Source: a virus. From it: a DNA stretch of 25,888 nt. Shown here one piece after another: positions 15,498 to 22,270 of the stretch. The notes beneath the pieces were generated by a model. The model saw nothing but the letters and a program-made list of their open reading frames with translations. It ran no database searches and was not told the origin of the DNA. Position 1 is the first letter of the stretch. Each line of letters opens with the position of its first letter. The position numbers and the translations under genes were made by a program. The stretch is taken from the IMG/VR virus record IMGVR_UViG_3300046519_000460, positions 1-25,888 of that record; one strand, 5' to 3'.

Positions 15498-16351
15498 GCC
15501 CCCACCCCGTCGCTGTCGTCCAGCGCTTCGGCCCTGGCTTCCTCTAATGCATCGCGAATGGCGTTTTCGGCGGCTGTCCGCATGTTGATGTCGGGTTCCG
15601 TCGCCTTGGCGCGATTGATGTCCGCCGCCCATTCCTGCTGCGTGCCCCCCCCCATCACCACGGCAATGAAGTCGATCGCCGCTTCGTCGAACGGCCGGGG
15701 CAAGGCAGCGACGGCCGCCGCGATGCCCGGAAAGATCGTGCCGAAATAGCGCAGCGGCTGCCCGGCGAACGCCGCCCCGCCGATCGCCAGCGCCCGGCGC
15801 AACACCGCCTCGCCATCGCGCCGATACACACGCTGCAGGCCGCCCACATTCACCACCTGGCCGGGCTTCAGACTGTCATAATTGGTCGTCCTGCCCAGGG
15901 AGAGGCCGGCCGCCTGCAGCGCATGCTCGATCAGCACCGCCTCCTCGTCACGCGCCTGCAGCGCCGCCTTGAACAGGTCCAGCGCGGTCAGCGGCCGGCG
16001 CTGCTGGTTGAGCGCCACGAACGACGCCGCCTCGTCGGCCGCGCTGACGGACGACACCACCACGCAGGGCAGGTCATAAATGTCATGGCGCATCCGGGCG
16101 GCGGCAAGCCGGTGCTGGCCGTCGATCACCCACAGCGATCCGTCGTCGCGCTTGGCCACGGTCAGGGGCTGGCACAGCCCCCAGTCCCAATGCATGGCGA
16201 TGCGCCGCACCAGGGACTGGCTCGGCCCCGTGTCGATCGACCGCTGATAGCTGGCGTCGATCTGCAGCTGCGGGATCGGCCGGAACTCCAGGCTGGGCCG
16301 CATGCCCCGCTGCGGCTGCACCTTCAGGCGCGCGGTCGCGGCCCGGCTCAT
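15494..16351 (-). CDS. ParB-like nuclease-fold protein, 285 aa
   Basis: 285 residues from the ATG at 16351 (ATGA overlap with the large parB). The N-terminal ParB/sulfiredoxin-like domain has FRPIPQLQIDASYQRSID, WDWGLCQPLTVAKRDDG and WVIDGQHRLAAARM (Asp77-Gly-Gln-His80-Arg81), then SFVALNQQRRPLTALDLFKA. The C-terminal half is helical with an acidic tail (EEARAEALDDSDGVGA). The DGQHR box replaces the GERR box of true ParB and is typical of the nuclease- or ATPase-like branch. No ParA is nearby. Likely roles are DNA binding or processing in phage replication; this is not demonstrated for close relatives I know. Confidence 0.8.
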   Translation of the reverse strand: MSRAATARLKVQPQRGMRPSLEFRPIPQLQIDASYQRSIDTGPSQSLVRRIAMHWDWGLCQPLTVAKRDDGSLWVIDGQHRLAAARMRHDIYDLPCVVVSSVSAADEAASFVALNQQRRPLTALDLFKAALQARDEEAVLIEHALQAAGLSLGRTTNYDSLKPGQVVNVGGLQRVYRRDGEAVLRRALAIGGAAFAGQPLRYFGTIFPGIAAAVAALPRPFDEAAIDFIAVVMGGGTQQEWAADINRAKATEPDINMRTAAENAIRDALEEARAEALDDSDGVGA

Positions 16352-18255
16352 GCGTCCTGTCCTTCGGCGTCCTGCGCCGCGCGATATTCCGCCCAGACCT
16401 CGATCGTCGGCCAGTCCTGCCCGATCGTATCGGCATGCTCGATCAGCGCGGCCAGGCTGTCGTCACCCTGCTCGGCCATGCAGGTATCGTCATCTTCCTC
16501 CGGTTCCTGCACGTCCCAATATTCGCCGTTCGCCCAGCGGAAGAAGTCCAGGCCATCGACATTCACCACCGCCGGCGGCGGGTCCATCGCCAGCAGCTCG
16601 GCCTTGCGCCCGTCCAGGGCAGCGGCGGCCTCCGCCTTCTCCCGCTCCTTCGCCTGCGCGCGGATCTGCGCCTCCGCCTCGTCCAGCAACAACTGCTTCT
16701 CAGCCGCGTCCATCTGCGCATCGATCTCGGCCGGCGTCACCAGTACCTCCATGCCGATGCCGTAACATTCGCCGATGCCTTCCACCTCTTTCGACCGCCA
16801 CAGGTCTGGCCGGCTCGTATTCCAGAACTGGCGTCCCTCGACCTTCCCGGCGCGGACAGTCTTCGCCGCCAGCCATGCCGCGACCGATCGCACCGTCTTC
16901 ACCCGCCGCTCCGCCGCAATCTCCTCCGGCGTCTTTTCAGGCTGCTCCTTGCCCGGCGGCGGGATGACCGTTTCCAGGTCGGCGGCAGGCACGAAGAAGC
17001 GATCTTCCAGCCTCATCGCACCGCCGCTGCCGACGCTGGCGATACGATAGATCTCCATGCCGGCGCTGCTCGCCTTGCCCAGCAGCTTGTCATAGCCGGG
17101 CAGATTGTAGCGATAGCCCTTGTCGACCAGCTTGAACCCCTTGGGCGGCTTCGGCGCGGAACCACCACGGACGCCCGCCGGCACCAGGATGTTCATCGTG
17201 GTCGGATGCGCCTTGATCGCTTCGGCCAGCAGCAGGCGGACGGCTTCGGGCACCTTGTCCCGCGCGATATCCAGCACAAGATGGCCGTCCTTCAGCTTGC
17301 GATTGCCCCATCGCTCGGCATCGCCGAACAGGTCGTCCTCATAGCCGCCGCCGGCCGCCTCATAGGCCTGCGTGCCGATGAACTTGAACAGCGCGTCCGA
17401 TGTCGTCATCTGCGCGCCCTGATAGGCGGCAACGATGCTGTACGGCTTGTGCGGCTTCCAGCCTTTCTTCGCCTCCGCGCGAAAAACCTTCACCTGCAAC
17501 GCCCGGTCCTGCGACCCCGCATAGGCCATCGCCGCATCGATCGTCATCTTGCCTTCGCGCAGCGCGTCCAGGATCTCGTCGGCCAGGCCCGCCAGCCGCA
17601 GCCGCTGCTTCACATAGCGCTCGGAAAATCCGAACCGCTTGGCCAGATCCGCCGGCGACAGCGTGCCCGGTTTCATCAGCGTTTCGAACGCCGCGAATTC
17701 GTCGGCCGGGTTCATATCCCGCTTGCCCAGATTTTCGGACAGCGACAGGTCCACCGCCTCCGCCTGCGCGCGGATCAGCACCGGCACCGGCCAGTCCGCG
17801 TCGATCTCGCCCCGCTCCGCCAGCAGCGCCAGCGCCTGCAGCCGCCGCCCGCCACCCACGATATAGATCGTGCTGTCGTCCACGCGCGGATTGAATGGAT
17901 AGCCGATCAGCGACTGCAACAGCCCCTTGGCGGCGATGTCGTCGGCCATGCTTTCGATGTCGACGGCACTGTTCGTCTTGCGTACATTCTCCGGCGCGCG
18001 TCGCAGCCGCCCGAAGGGAACGGGCGTGATGCTGGACGGCGCGATGCCACCACTTGCGGGCATATTGGGTGCAGCCGGCACCGTGTCGGCGTCCGGCTGC
18101 ACCTGTGCGACCCGGGCGGGCTCGGAAGCCTTGGGCTCCGCCGGCGGGGATTTCGTCTTGGTCTTCGCGCTGCCTTTCGGGGCAGGCGCCTTGGGTGATG
18201 GGGTCGTCTTGGGCGCCGCCGTCTTCGGGGCAGCGGATGCTGTCTTGGCTGTCAT
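16348..18255 (-). CDS. ParB/RepB/Spo0J family protein, large form (635 aa)
   Basis: 635 residues from the ATG at 18255, with GGGAAG upstream; the open extension beyond it is rejected. Residues 1-75 are a Lys/Ala/Pro-rich disordered tail. The ParB N-domain follows: SITPVPFGRLRRAPENVRK, GLLQSLIGYPF, VGGGRRLQALALL (133-145, the GERR box with Glu replaced by Gly) and LSENLGKRDMNPADEFAAF (172-190, canonical). An HTH at about 199-238 (LSPADLAKRFGFSERYVKQ) and a long C-terminal region of about 390 residues complete it. Large ParBs of this type are common on alphaproteobacterial plasmids and integrative elements. No parA or obvious centromere is seen, so plasmid-style partition is not supported. Confidence 0.87.
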   Translation of the reverse strand: MTAKTASAAPKTAAPKTTPSPKAPAPKGSAKTKTKSPPAEPKASEPARVAQVQPDADTVPAAPNMPASGGIAPSSITPVPFGRLRRAPENVRKTNSAVDIESMADDIAAKGLLQSLIGYPFNPRVDDSTIYIVGGGRRLQALALLAERGEIDADWPVPVLIRAQAEAVDLSLSENLGKRDMNPADEFAAFETLMKPGTLSPADLAKRFGFSERYVKQRLRLAGLADEILDALREGKMTIDAAMAYAGSQDRALQVKVFRAEAKKGWKPHKPYSIVAAYQGAQMTTSDALFKFIGTQAYEAAGGGYEDDLFGDAERWGNRKLKDGHLVLDIARDKVPEAVRLLLAEAIKAHPTTMNILVPAGVRGGSAPKPPKGFKLVDKGYRYNLPGYDKLLGKASSAGMEIYRIASVGSGGAMRLEDRFFVPAADLETVIPPPGKEQPEKTPEEIAAERRVKTVRSVAAWLAAKTVRAGKVEGRQFWNTSRPDLWRSKEVEGIGECYGIGMEVLVTPAEIDAQMDAAEKQLLLDEAEAQIRAQAKEREKAEAAAALDGRKAELLAMDPPPAVVNVDGLDFFRWANGEYWDVQEPEEDDDTCMAEQGDDSLAALIEHADTIGQDWPTIEVWAEYRAAQDAEGQDA

Positions 18256-18322
18256 GGCACTTCCCTGTTGCTTGGCCTGTCTTGTTTGGCCTGATGGCGG
18301 CGCCCCGCTCTCGGGGTCGCGG

Positions 18323-18670
18323 TTATGGATATCGGCGATCGATGTCGGGCGGCGGAGGCGCTGAAAGGGGGACGCCCCCGCCACCCTGACCGCCGGAGCG
18401 GGGCTTGCTGTTTACCCCGGCGATGTTGGGTTGCTTCTCACGGTCGATAAGCCGATAGCGCACAGACTTTTTGCCGTTCATGTCGACATATTCAGCAAGT
18501 CCCGCGTCGATCAGCGCGCGGCATGTTTGCGGCAAGAACGGCGCCTGCTCGCCTTGCGCGAGCAAGTACCGGCCGCCACCGTTGACCCGCACGACAGCGG
18601 CGTCACCGCCATGCTGCTGCATCCAGCGAAGCGCGCGCTTCATAGCATCGGTTAGAGTGATGCTGCTCAT
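18323..18670 (-). CDS. Small phage protein with winged-helix-like segment, 115 aa
   Basis: 115 residues from the ATG at 18670, overlapping the stop of the upstream gene (ATGA). Residues 1-75 look like a small winged helix (TDAMKRALRWMQQHGGDAAV, then GRYLLAQGEQAPFLPQTCRA, LIDAGLAEYV). The C-terminus (REKQPNIAGVNSKPRSGGQ) is nearly the same as the C-terminus of the neighbouring gene at 18667-18870, and a 25-residue Gly/Pro-rich extension follows. The upstream open stretch of this frame is rejected. Function unknown; DNA binding is plausible. Confidence 0.68.
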   Translation of the reverse strand: MSSITLTDAMKRALRWMQQHGGDAAVVRVNGGGRYLLAQGEQAPFLPQTCRALIDAGLAEYVDMNGKKSVRYRLIDREKQPNIAGVNSKPRSGGQGGGGVPLSAPPPPDIDRRYP

Positions 18671-18735
18671 GCCTGACCGCCGGAACTGGGTTCGCTGTTC
18701 ACCCCGACGATGTAGGATTGGTGCTCGCGGTCGAT
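18385..18735 (-). repeat. 64-bp direct repeat shared by two adjacent genes (18385-18448 and 18672-18735)
   Basis: The two 64-base segments match at 53 positions with no gaps. Each encodes the C-terminal tail of one of two neighbouring genes, with consensus DREHQ-x-x-I-x-G-V-N-S-x-P-x-S-G-G-Q. In the upstream gene the stop follows at once; in the downstream gene the frame continues for about 22 codons. The preserved frame and conservative changes suggest an old duplication under selection, or gene conversion. Confidence 0.8.
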
Positions 18736-18870
18736 CTCGTCGGCCCAGCGCTCGGCCTGGTCGAAGTCGATCGCACAGATTTCCGCCAGATCGGCCAGCA
18801 TCACGCGGCCCACCTGATTGTACCGCGCCGCGAAATGGCGGCGGGTGATGACATGGTCGATGAAGCTCAT
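18667..18870 (-). CDS. Small hypothetical phage protein, 67 aa
   Basis: 67 residues from the ATG at 18870, overlapping the stop of the zinc-ribbon gene upstream (ATGA). It begins MSFIDHVITRRHFAARYNQVG, continues with a helical VMLADLAEICAIDFDQAERWADEIDREHQ, and ends in the tail YIVGVNSEPSSGGQA that it shares with the next gene. Its own stop overlaps the start of that gene. No known family. The string of coupled small genes suggests early leftward accessory functions. Confidence 0.66.
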   Translation of the reverse strand: MSFIDHVITRRHFAARYNQVGRVMLADLAEICAIDFDQAERWADEIDREHQSYIVGVNSEPSSGGQA

Positions 18871-19238
18871 GCGGCACCCCGCAACAGCGTGCCCGCCAGA
18901 TGCCGCATCGCCAGCGCATTGGTCAGCGCGTCGCGCAGCCGGTCGGCCTCTTCCTCGCTCAGCTCCGCCATGCCGTCGGGCGTGGCGATCAGCACCTGGC
19001 GCGCCGCCGGGCGATAGACCGCCATCACTGCATCGGGCAGCCGCCAGTGCTGGCGCCGGGGCAGGCCATTGAGCGCCCGCAGATGCTCCATCCGCCCGAA
19101 CCGCAGGCATTCGGGGCAGAACAGATGCGCGCCCTCCATCGGCACGAACAGCATGTCCCACCCGGACGGCAGCGCCCCTTCCGGCACGCCCTGATGCATT
19201 TCGGTGCAGCTGCTGCACTGGATCATGTCGTCGCTCAT
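18867..19238 (-). CDS. Zinc-ribbon phage protein, 123 aa
   Basis: 123 residues from the ATG at 19238 (MSDDMIQCSSCTEMHQG), overlapping the upstream stop (ATGA). Two CxxC pairs (Cys8/Cys11 and Cys41/Cys44 in FCPECLRFGRM) make an N-terminal zinc ribbon. A second segment (AVYRPAARQVLIATPDGMAELS) and a helix EEEADRLRDALTNALAM follow. No named family; it is likely a nucleic-acid-binding or adaptor protein. The preceding open extension of this frame runs antisense-like through the winged-helix gene and is rejected. Confidence 0.7.
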   Translation of the reverse strand: MSDDMIQCSSCTEMHQGVPEGALPSGWDMLFVPMEGAHLFCPECLRFGRMEHLRALNGLPRRQHWRLPDAVMAVYRPAARQVLIATPDGMAELSEEEADRLRDALTNALAMRHLAGTLLRGAA

Positions 19239-19795
19239 AAAGCCCCCCGCACGGTCGATTTCCCCGTGGCGACGATCGTCACCACCCGGCGCTGCTTCGG
19301 CCCGATGTTGCGCGCCATGATCAGCCCGCCGGCAATCAGCTGGTTGAAGACGTAGCGGGCGGCCTCCGCGTCCTTCAGCCCGATCTCCCGGGCCAGTTCG
19401 GCATTGGTGCGCGCGGGCAGCTGGTGGACGACGCAACGACGCAGGATGGCCAGCATCCGCCCCGCCGGCGTCTCGGGCTCCGGGTCGGCGCTCTTCCTGC
19501 CCGTGCTGCCCTGCGCCCGCGCCGGGTTGCGCCGCACCGCGAAATATTCCCACACGCCGCCCACCTTGCGCTGGTGCGTGCGGATCTCGCCCTGCGCCGT
19601 CAGATCGCGGGCATACACCGCCACGTCGCGCTGCTGGTCCAGCACCGCGCCGGTCGCATAGACCCGCTCGTCGCCGGCATCCGCGCTGGTCAGCCACGCC
19701 TCGAAATCGGCCATGGAGATAGACATGCACAATGGCCCGATGGCGTACCGGTCGCGTGGCTTCACCGTTGTATCTGCCCCCGTTTCGAACATCAT
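19235..19795 (-). CDS. Winged-helix DNA-binding protein, 186 aa
   Basis: 186 residues from the ATG at 19795, chosen because it overlaps the stop of the CII-like gene (ATGATG); ATGs at 19726 or 19714 would give about 160 residues. The C-terminal half is a winged helix: GRMLAILRRCVVHQLPAR, then TNAELAREIGLKDAEAARYV and FNQLIAGGLIMARNIG followed by RRVVTIVAT. The N-terminal half contains WEYFAVRRNPAR. Phage proteins like this often act as replication initiators or regulators. The exact role is unknown; DNA binding is well supported. Confidence 0.75.
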   Translation of the reverse strand: MMFETGADTTVKPRDRYAIGPLCMSISMADFEAWLTSADAGDERVYATGAVLDQQRDVAVYARDLTAQGEIRTHQRKVGGVWEYFAVRRNPARAQGSTGRKSADPEPETPAGRMLAILRRCVVHQLPARTNAELAREIGLKDAEAARYVFNQLIAGGLIMARNIGPKQRRVVTIVATGKSTVRGAL

Positions 19796-20331
19796 TTGCC
19801 CCGGCGATCCTTCCCGGCGGCCCGGCCGCCTGCAGGCGTGCGCGCAGCCAGCGGCTCCAGCGACATCCGCATCGCCACCGCCGTCGCGATCAGCTCTTCC
19901 AGCTTGCTGTCGATCTCCGCCGCTTCGGCGGGGCTGATCTTCGCGCCCATGTCGCTCGCCACATGCACGGCATCGCGCACCGCGTCGGACACGTCGCCCA
20001 GTTCCCCGGCCAGCTCCACCACGCCGGAAACGATGCTCCCGCCGTCGCCGTCCACATCGGGCAACCGCACGAACACCCCGCCGCGCTGCTTGCACAGCCA
20101 GCTGGTGACATGCGGCCACCCAGGCAGGCCCACGGTGCGGTCCTCAAGGCTGTCGATCAGGTCCAGCGTCGGGAACTCCGGCACATTGGCCAGCCCCATG
20201 TCGCTGATCTTCTGCCGGCGCACGCCGCTTTCGATCGCGGCGGCCTCCTGCCCGCCAAAAGCCTTCACCAGCGCCTTGAACGCCGCCTTGCCCGATTGCT
20301 GCTCGGGCGAGAGGGCGACTACCCGGCTCAT
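19792..20331 (-). CDS. CII-like phage regulatory protein (Phage_CP76 type)
   Basis: 179 residues from the ATG at 20331, preceded by GGAGGG. The N-terminus has an HTH-like segment: FKALVKAFGGQEAAAIESGVRRQKISDMG, then the conserved FPTLDLIDSLE and GWPHVTSWLCKQRGG. This is the layout of the CP76 family of phage CII-type regulators. A long C-terminal helical region with Ala and Asp follows, ending in a basic tail GGRAAGKDRRGK. It probably controls the lysis-lysogeny choice or early replication. A strong hairpin (20346-20372) sits just upstream of its ribosome site. Confidence 0.7.
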   Translation of the reverse strand: MSRVVALSPEQQSGKAAFKALVKAFGGQEAAAIESGVRRQKISDMGLANVPEFPTLDLIDSLEDRTVGLPGWPHVTSWLCKQRGGVFVRLPDVDGDGGSIVSGVVELAGELGDVSDAVRDAVHVASDMGAKISPAEAAEIDSKLEELIATAVAMRMSLEPLAARTPAGGRAAGKDRRGK

Positions 20332-20675
20332 GCGCCACGCCCTCCGGGGGCGCCGGTTGTGCCGACGCCCCCTTCGGCTATCGTGTCGGGACCGAATCGA
20401 CCACGAAGGGCTTCACAATGGCTGAAATCGTCATCATTCCCCGCACCAGCAACGATCTTGAAGTTGGTGCTTTCCGGGATACCGCAGGAAATCCGTGCGT
20501 GGGGCTCAACTTCAAGATGGCGAACGGTGATCACACTGTCGTCACCCTCAGCCTGCCCTTTTTCGTGGCCTATGCTGACCAACTGGCGCATGCGGCTGCG
20601 CAGTTCTCCCGGGATGAGTATTGGCGCGACGTTCCGAAGTGAACGCCCTGCGTCGGTCCAGGGGACAATCTTCAT
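20328..20675 (-). CDS. Doubtful coupled reading frame, possibly a remnant interrupted by an antisense gene
   Basis: 115 codons from the ATG at 20675 (MKIVPWTDAGRSL). The start overlaps the upstream stop and its own stop overlaps the CII-like start (ATGA), so the ends look like true operon junctions. However, most of the length lies antisense to the convincing plus-strand gene 20418-20642, and beyond the first dozen residues the sequence has no recognisable pattern. I read it as the edges of an original minus-strand gene whose middle was replaced by the plus-strand cassette, with the frame open by chance or kept open for coupling. It could instead be a real protein. Confidence 0.35.
   Translation of the reverse strand: MKIVPWTDAGRSLRNVAPILIPGELRSRMRQLVSIGHEKGQAEGDDSVITVRHLEVEPHARISCGIPESTNFKIVAGAGNDDDFSHCEALRGRFGPDTIAEGGVGTTGAPGGRGA
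20346..20372 (-). promoter_or_regulatory. 11-bp hairpin upstream of the CII-like gene
   Basis: On the minus strand GGGGGCGUCGG and CCGGCGCCCCC pair (one G-U) around a 5-base loop, ending about 14 bases upstream of the CII-like ATG and just before its GGAGGG ribosome site. It lies between the divergent plus-strand gene at 20418 and the CII-like gene. It lacks a U-tract, so a translational or stability role for the leftward message is as likely as termination. Confidence 0.4.
20418..20642 (+). CDS. Antisense cassette gene 1: small hypothetical protein, 74 aa
   Basis: 74 residues on the plus strand, opposite to all genes around it. The ATG at 20418 has GAAGGG seven bases upstream. The protein is beta-rich then helical: EIVIIPRTSNDLEVGAF, VGLNFKMANGDHTVVTLSLP, then the helix FFVAYADQLAHAAAQF. 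It is distantly like the other plus-strand cassette protein (20907-21152): both have a strand pair, a V/L-x-L-x-L/M-[TP] strand and an amphipathic helix with an A-x-x-L core. Codon use is less GC-rich than neighbours. Possibly a moron expressed from its own promoter; a TATCGT box at 20379 is a weak candidate -10. Confidence 0.7.
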   Translation: MAEIVIIPRTSNDLEVGAFRDTAGNPCVGLNFKMANGDHTVVTLSLPFFVAYADQLAHAAAQFSRDEYWRDVPK

Positions 20676-20857
20676 CACGCGGTGCCCCCTTCTTCCTGCG
20701 CAGATGCGCGGGGCGCCTCCGTCACAAACATCAGAAAGGCTTCGGCGCGACCAACGATGGTCCGATGATCGGACGGCCCGGTGCGCACCGCCAGCTCAAG
20801 GCAGGCGAGACGATAATCCCGCATTTCACCCGAACTGATATTGCTCGATCCCGACAT
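20675..20857 (-). CDS. Small hypothetical phage protein, 60 aa
   Basis: 60 residues from the ATG at 20857, overlapping the stop of the frame upstream (ATGA). The sequence EMRDYRLACLELAVRTGPSD, HRTIVGRAEAFLMFVTEAP forms a helical unit of a kind seen in small early proteins of alphaproteobacterial prophages; no named family. Unlike its two flanking frames it has no plus-strand gene on the opposite strand and its codon use is normal for the operon, so it is considered real. Confidence 0.65.
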   Translation of the reverse strand: MSGSSNISSGEMRDYRLACLELAVRTGPSDHRTIVGRAEAFLMFVTEAPRASAQEEGGTA

Positions 20858-21204
20858 CACCCGACCTCGCTTTCCGAAGAACAATTTTGATTGAAAGGAT
20901 GCCCACATGCCCGAGTGGAAACAGAATGAAGCGGGGCAGGTTGACCTAAAATCTCTGGTGGGATGGCGAACGGAATTGATCCCGATGGTAGGTCTGCTCC
21001 AAATTCAGTACGCAGAGAGCGACGAAGACCTTCATACTGGCGGCGCAGTTCTTCAATTGGCCATGACCGCTGAACAAGCATTTCTGCTTGCGAAAGATCT
21101 GATGGAAATGCTCGACCGGCTGGAACAGCAGCCGATCGGCACGAAGCAATAGCGATCCGCTGCCGCAGCATTTCGCGCGCACCAGCGTCGACCGATCCAG
21201 CCAT
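20857..21204 (-). pseudogene. Probable 5' remnant of a leftward gene, overprinted by an antisense cassette
   Basis: The frame starts at the ATG at 21204, overlapping the stop of the Cro-like gene (ATGA), and stops in another ATGA overlap at 20857. The first 20 residues (MAGSVDAGAREMLRQRIAI) look like a normal early phage protein with GC-rich codons. From about residue 21 the codons become A/T-rich and unusual (CCA, TTA, TCA), exactly where the plus-strand gene 20907-21152 lies on the other strand. I infer that the plus-strand gene was inserted into or replaced the body of this gene. A functional 115-residue product cannot be excluded. Confidence 0.4.
20907..21152 (+). CDS. Antisense cassette gene 2: small hypothetical protein, 81 aa
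   Basis: 81 residues on the plus strand within the leftward operon. The ATG at 20907 has AAGGA seven bases upstream. The protein (MPEWKQNEAGQVDLKS, then LIPMVGLLQIQYAESDEDL, VLQLAMTAEQAFLLAKDLME) has strands followed by a TAEQA helix, a pattern common in small alphaproteobacterial proteins of unknown role. G+C of the gene is visibly lower than flanking genes, and it contains codons such as CTA and AAA that are rare nearby. It ends about 50 bases before the preserved start of the interrupted leftward gene. Likely a horizontally acquired moron; function unknown. Confidence 0.75.
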   Translation: MPEWKQNEAGQVDLKSLVGWRTELIPMVGLLQIQYAESDEDLHTGGAVLQLAMTAEQAFLLAKDLMEMLDRLEQQPIGTKQ

Positions 21205-21470
21205 CACGCCGCCTCGCTTGTCTGGGCGGCAAGATCGCCGCTTTTGCCGGGCGACGGGGATTGCTGCGGCGCGGTATCCGTCAGGGTATGAGCAACGATG
21301 AACTCTCGAACCTTGGCGACCGTTTGGGGCCACAGCCGGCGCTTACCCCGCACGTCACGCACAAAATGCGGGTCGCCCATGGCGCGCCGGCCAAAGGATG
21401 TTTCGGTCATATCCGACAGCGCCATGAAGGCTTCGATTTCGGCGACCAGTTCAGGGTGATGCTGAGACAT
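21204..21470 (-). CDS. Cro-like first gene of the leftward early operon, 88 aa
   Basis: 88 residues from the ATG at 21470. The core DMTETSFGRRAMGDPHFVRD, VRGKRRLWPQTVAKVREFI (about residues 19-58) has an HTH-like pattern I recognise from small regulators in alphaproteobacterial phages (FGRRAMGDPHFV and LWP being the constant parts). It is divergent from the CI gene, with three operator-like sites between, the position of Cro in lambdoid phages. Leftward transcription from the promoter at 21483-21506 starts immediately upstream. A DNA-binding role opposing CI is inferred. Confidence 0.75.
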   Translation of the reverse strand: MSQHHPELVAEIEAFMALSDMTETSFGRRAMGDPHFVRDVRGKRRLWPQTVAKVREFIVAHTLTDTAPQQSPSPGKSGDLAAQTSEAA

Positions 21471-21482
21471 GCCCGATGACTA

Positions 21483-21506
21483 ATGTAGGACATATCCTAC
21501 CGTCAA
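21483..21506 (-). promoter_or_regulatory. Leftward early promoter overlapped by a CI operator
   Basis: On the minus strand TTGACG (21506-21501) is a good -35 box for the leftward operon. The operator GTAGGA-CATA-TCCTAC (21485-21500, plus-strand reading) fills the spacer, and a TTAGTC/ATTAGT -10-like hexamer follows at about 21484-21478. Repressor bound here would block RNA polymerase. The -10 match is weak, so the exact start is uncertain. Confidence 0.55.
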
Positions 21507-21568
21507 GCGCTAAATGTAGGATAAGTCCCAATCTAGCTTCGCACCCGTCATTGTGGGAAGCCTCCCAC
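21485..21568. promoter_or_regulatory. Three CI operators between Cro-like and CI genes
   Basis: Three 16-bp dyads with 6-base arms and a 4-base centre: 21485-21500 (GTAGGA/TCCTAC, perfect arms), 21516-21531 (GTAGGA/TCCCAA, degenerate right arm) and 21553-21568 (GTGGGA/TCCCAC, perfect arms, variant sequence). The starts are 31 and 37 bases apart. The third abuts the CI start codon, so it could mediate autorepression. Two further copies lie at 22909-22955. Confidence 0.75.
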
Positions 21569-22270
21569 ATGGTCGAGGGAATTTCAACACTCCAGCATTT
21601 TGTCGCACGGGCGCTCGCCTTCGCGCCACAGAAGCGTGATTTTTATGACAGTCTCATTCAGGAGCGGAGCAACACCAAAGGCAAGCCGATCTATGATATC
21701 CAGCGAGGCAAGAGCAAAAAGCCAAATGCAGAAACCTTGCGCCTGATTGCTGAAGTGCTGGAACAGCCCTACGAACTGATTTCAAAGGCTGCGGCCGGTT
21801 TTTCGGTTGAACCTTCTCGCATCGCCCCCGACGTGCCGCCGACGATGCAGAGTGATGACGATACCGTCGAAATCCTTTCAGTCGATCTCTCCTTCTCCAT
21901 GGGGCCAGGCACGTCGATCGACGACTATATCGAGGAAACGCCGGTACGCTTTGGCATGTCATTCCTTAGGGCCATCACGCGATCACCCTTTGAGCGTCTG
22001 CGCCTTGCGCGGGGGGTGGGCGACAGCATGTTTCCTACGCTGGTCGGCGGCGATGTCGTCCTGATCGATACGACGCAGCGGATGCTGAACAAGCAAGACG
22101 GCGTTTATGCGATCTCAATCTACGGCGCTGCAGCGATCAAGCGGCTGCGAACGATCGGACCACAAAGGATCATGGTCAAGTCCGACAACCCACGCGTGGA
22201 CGACCAGGAGGTCGATGCGGAAGACCTCATCATTGCTGGTCGGGTCATCTGGTTTGGGAGAGAATTGTGA
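21569..22270 (+). CDS. CI-type phage repressor, HTH plus S24 peptidase-like domain
   Basis: 233 residues from the ATG at 21569; 31 earlier codons are open but run through the operators, so they are rejected. An HTH lies at about residues 23-72 (DFYDSLIQERSNTKGKPIYD, RGKSKKPNAETLRLIAEVLE). A linker containing AAAG-FSVE (Ala76-Gly77) is a possible self-cleavage point. The S24 domain has GVGDSMFPTLVGGD (Ser153) and the AAIKRL lysine (Lys191), the LexA-like dyad. The gene is less GC-rich than the structural genes. It maintains lysogeny by binding the GTAGGA-N4-TCCTAC sites on both sides and is probably inactivated by RecA during the SOS response. Its stop overlaps the lipoprotein start (GTGA). 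Confidence 0.92.
   Translation: MVEGISTLQHFVARALAFAPQKRDFYDSLIQERSNTKGKPIYDIQRGKSKKPNAETLRLIAEVLEQPYELISKAAAGFSVEPSRIAPDVPPTMQSDDDTVEILSVDLSFSMGPGTSIDDYIEETPVRFGMSFLRAITRSPFERLRLARGVGDSMFPTLVGGDVVLIDTTQRMLNKQDGVYAISIYGAAAIKRLRTIGPQRIMVKSDNPRVDDQEVDAEDLIIAGRVIWFGREL

Noticed and set aside
16348-18255. Plasmid-like partition system suggested by the large ParB
   Set aside because: No ParA-type ATPase or repeated parS-like sites were seen, and the GERR box is altered to GGRR.
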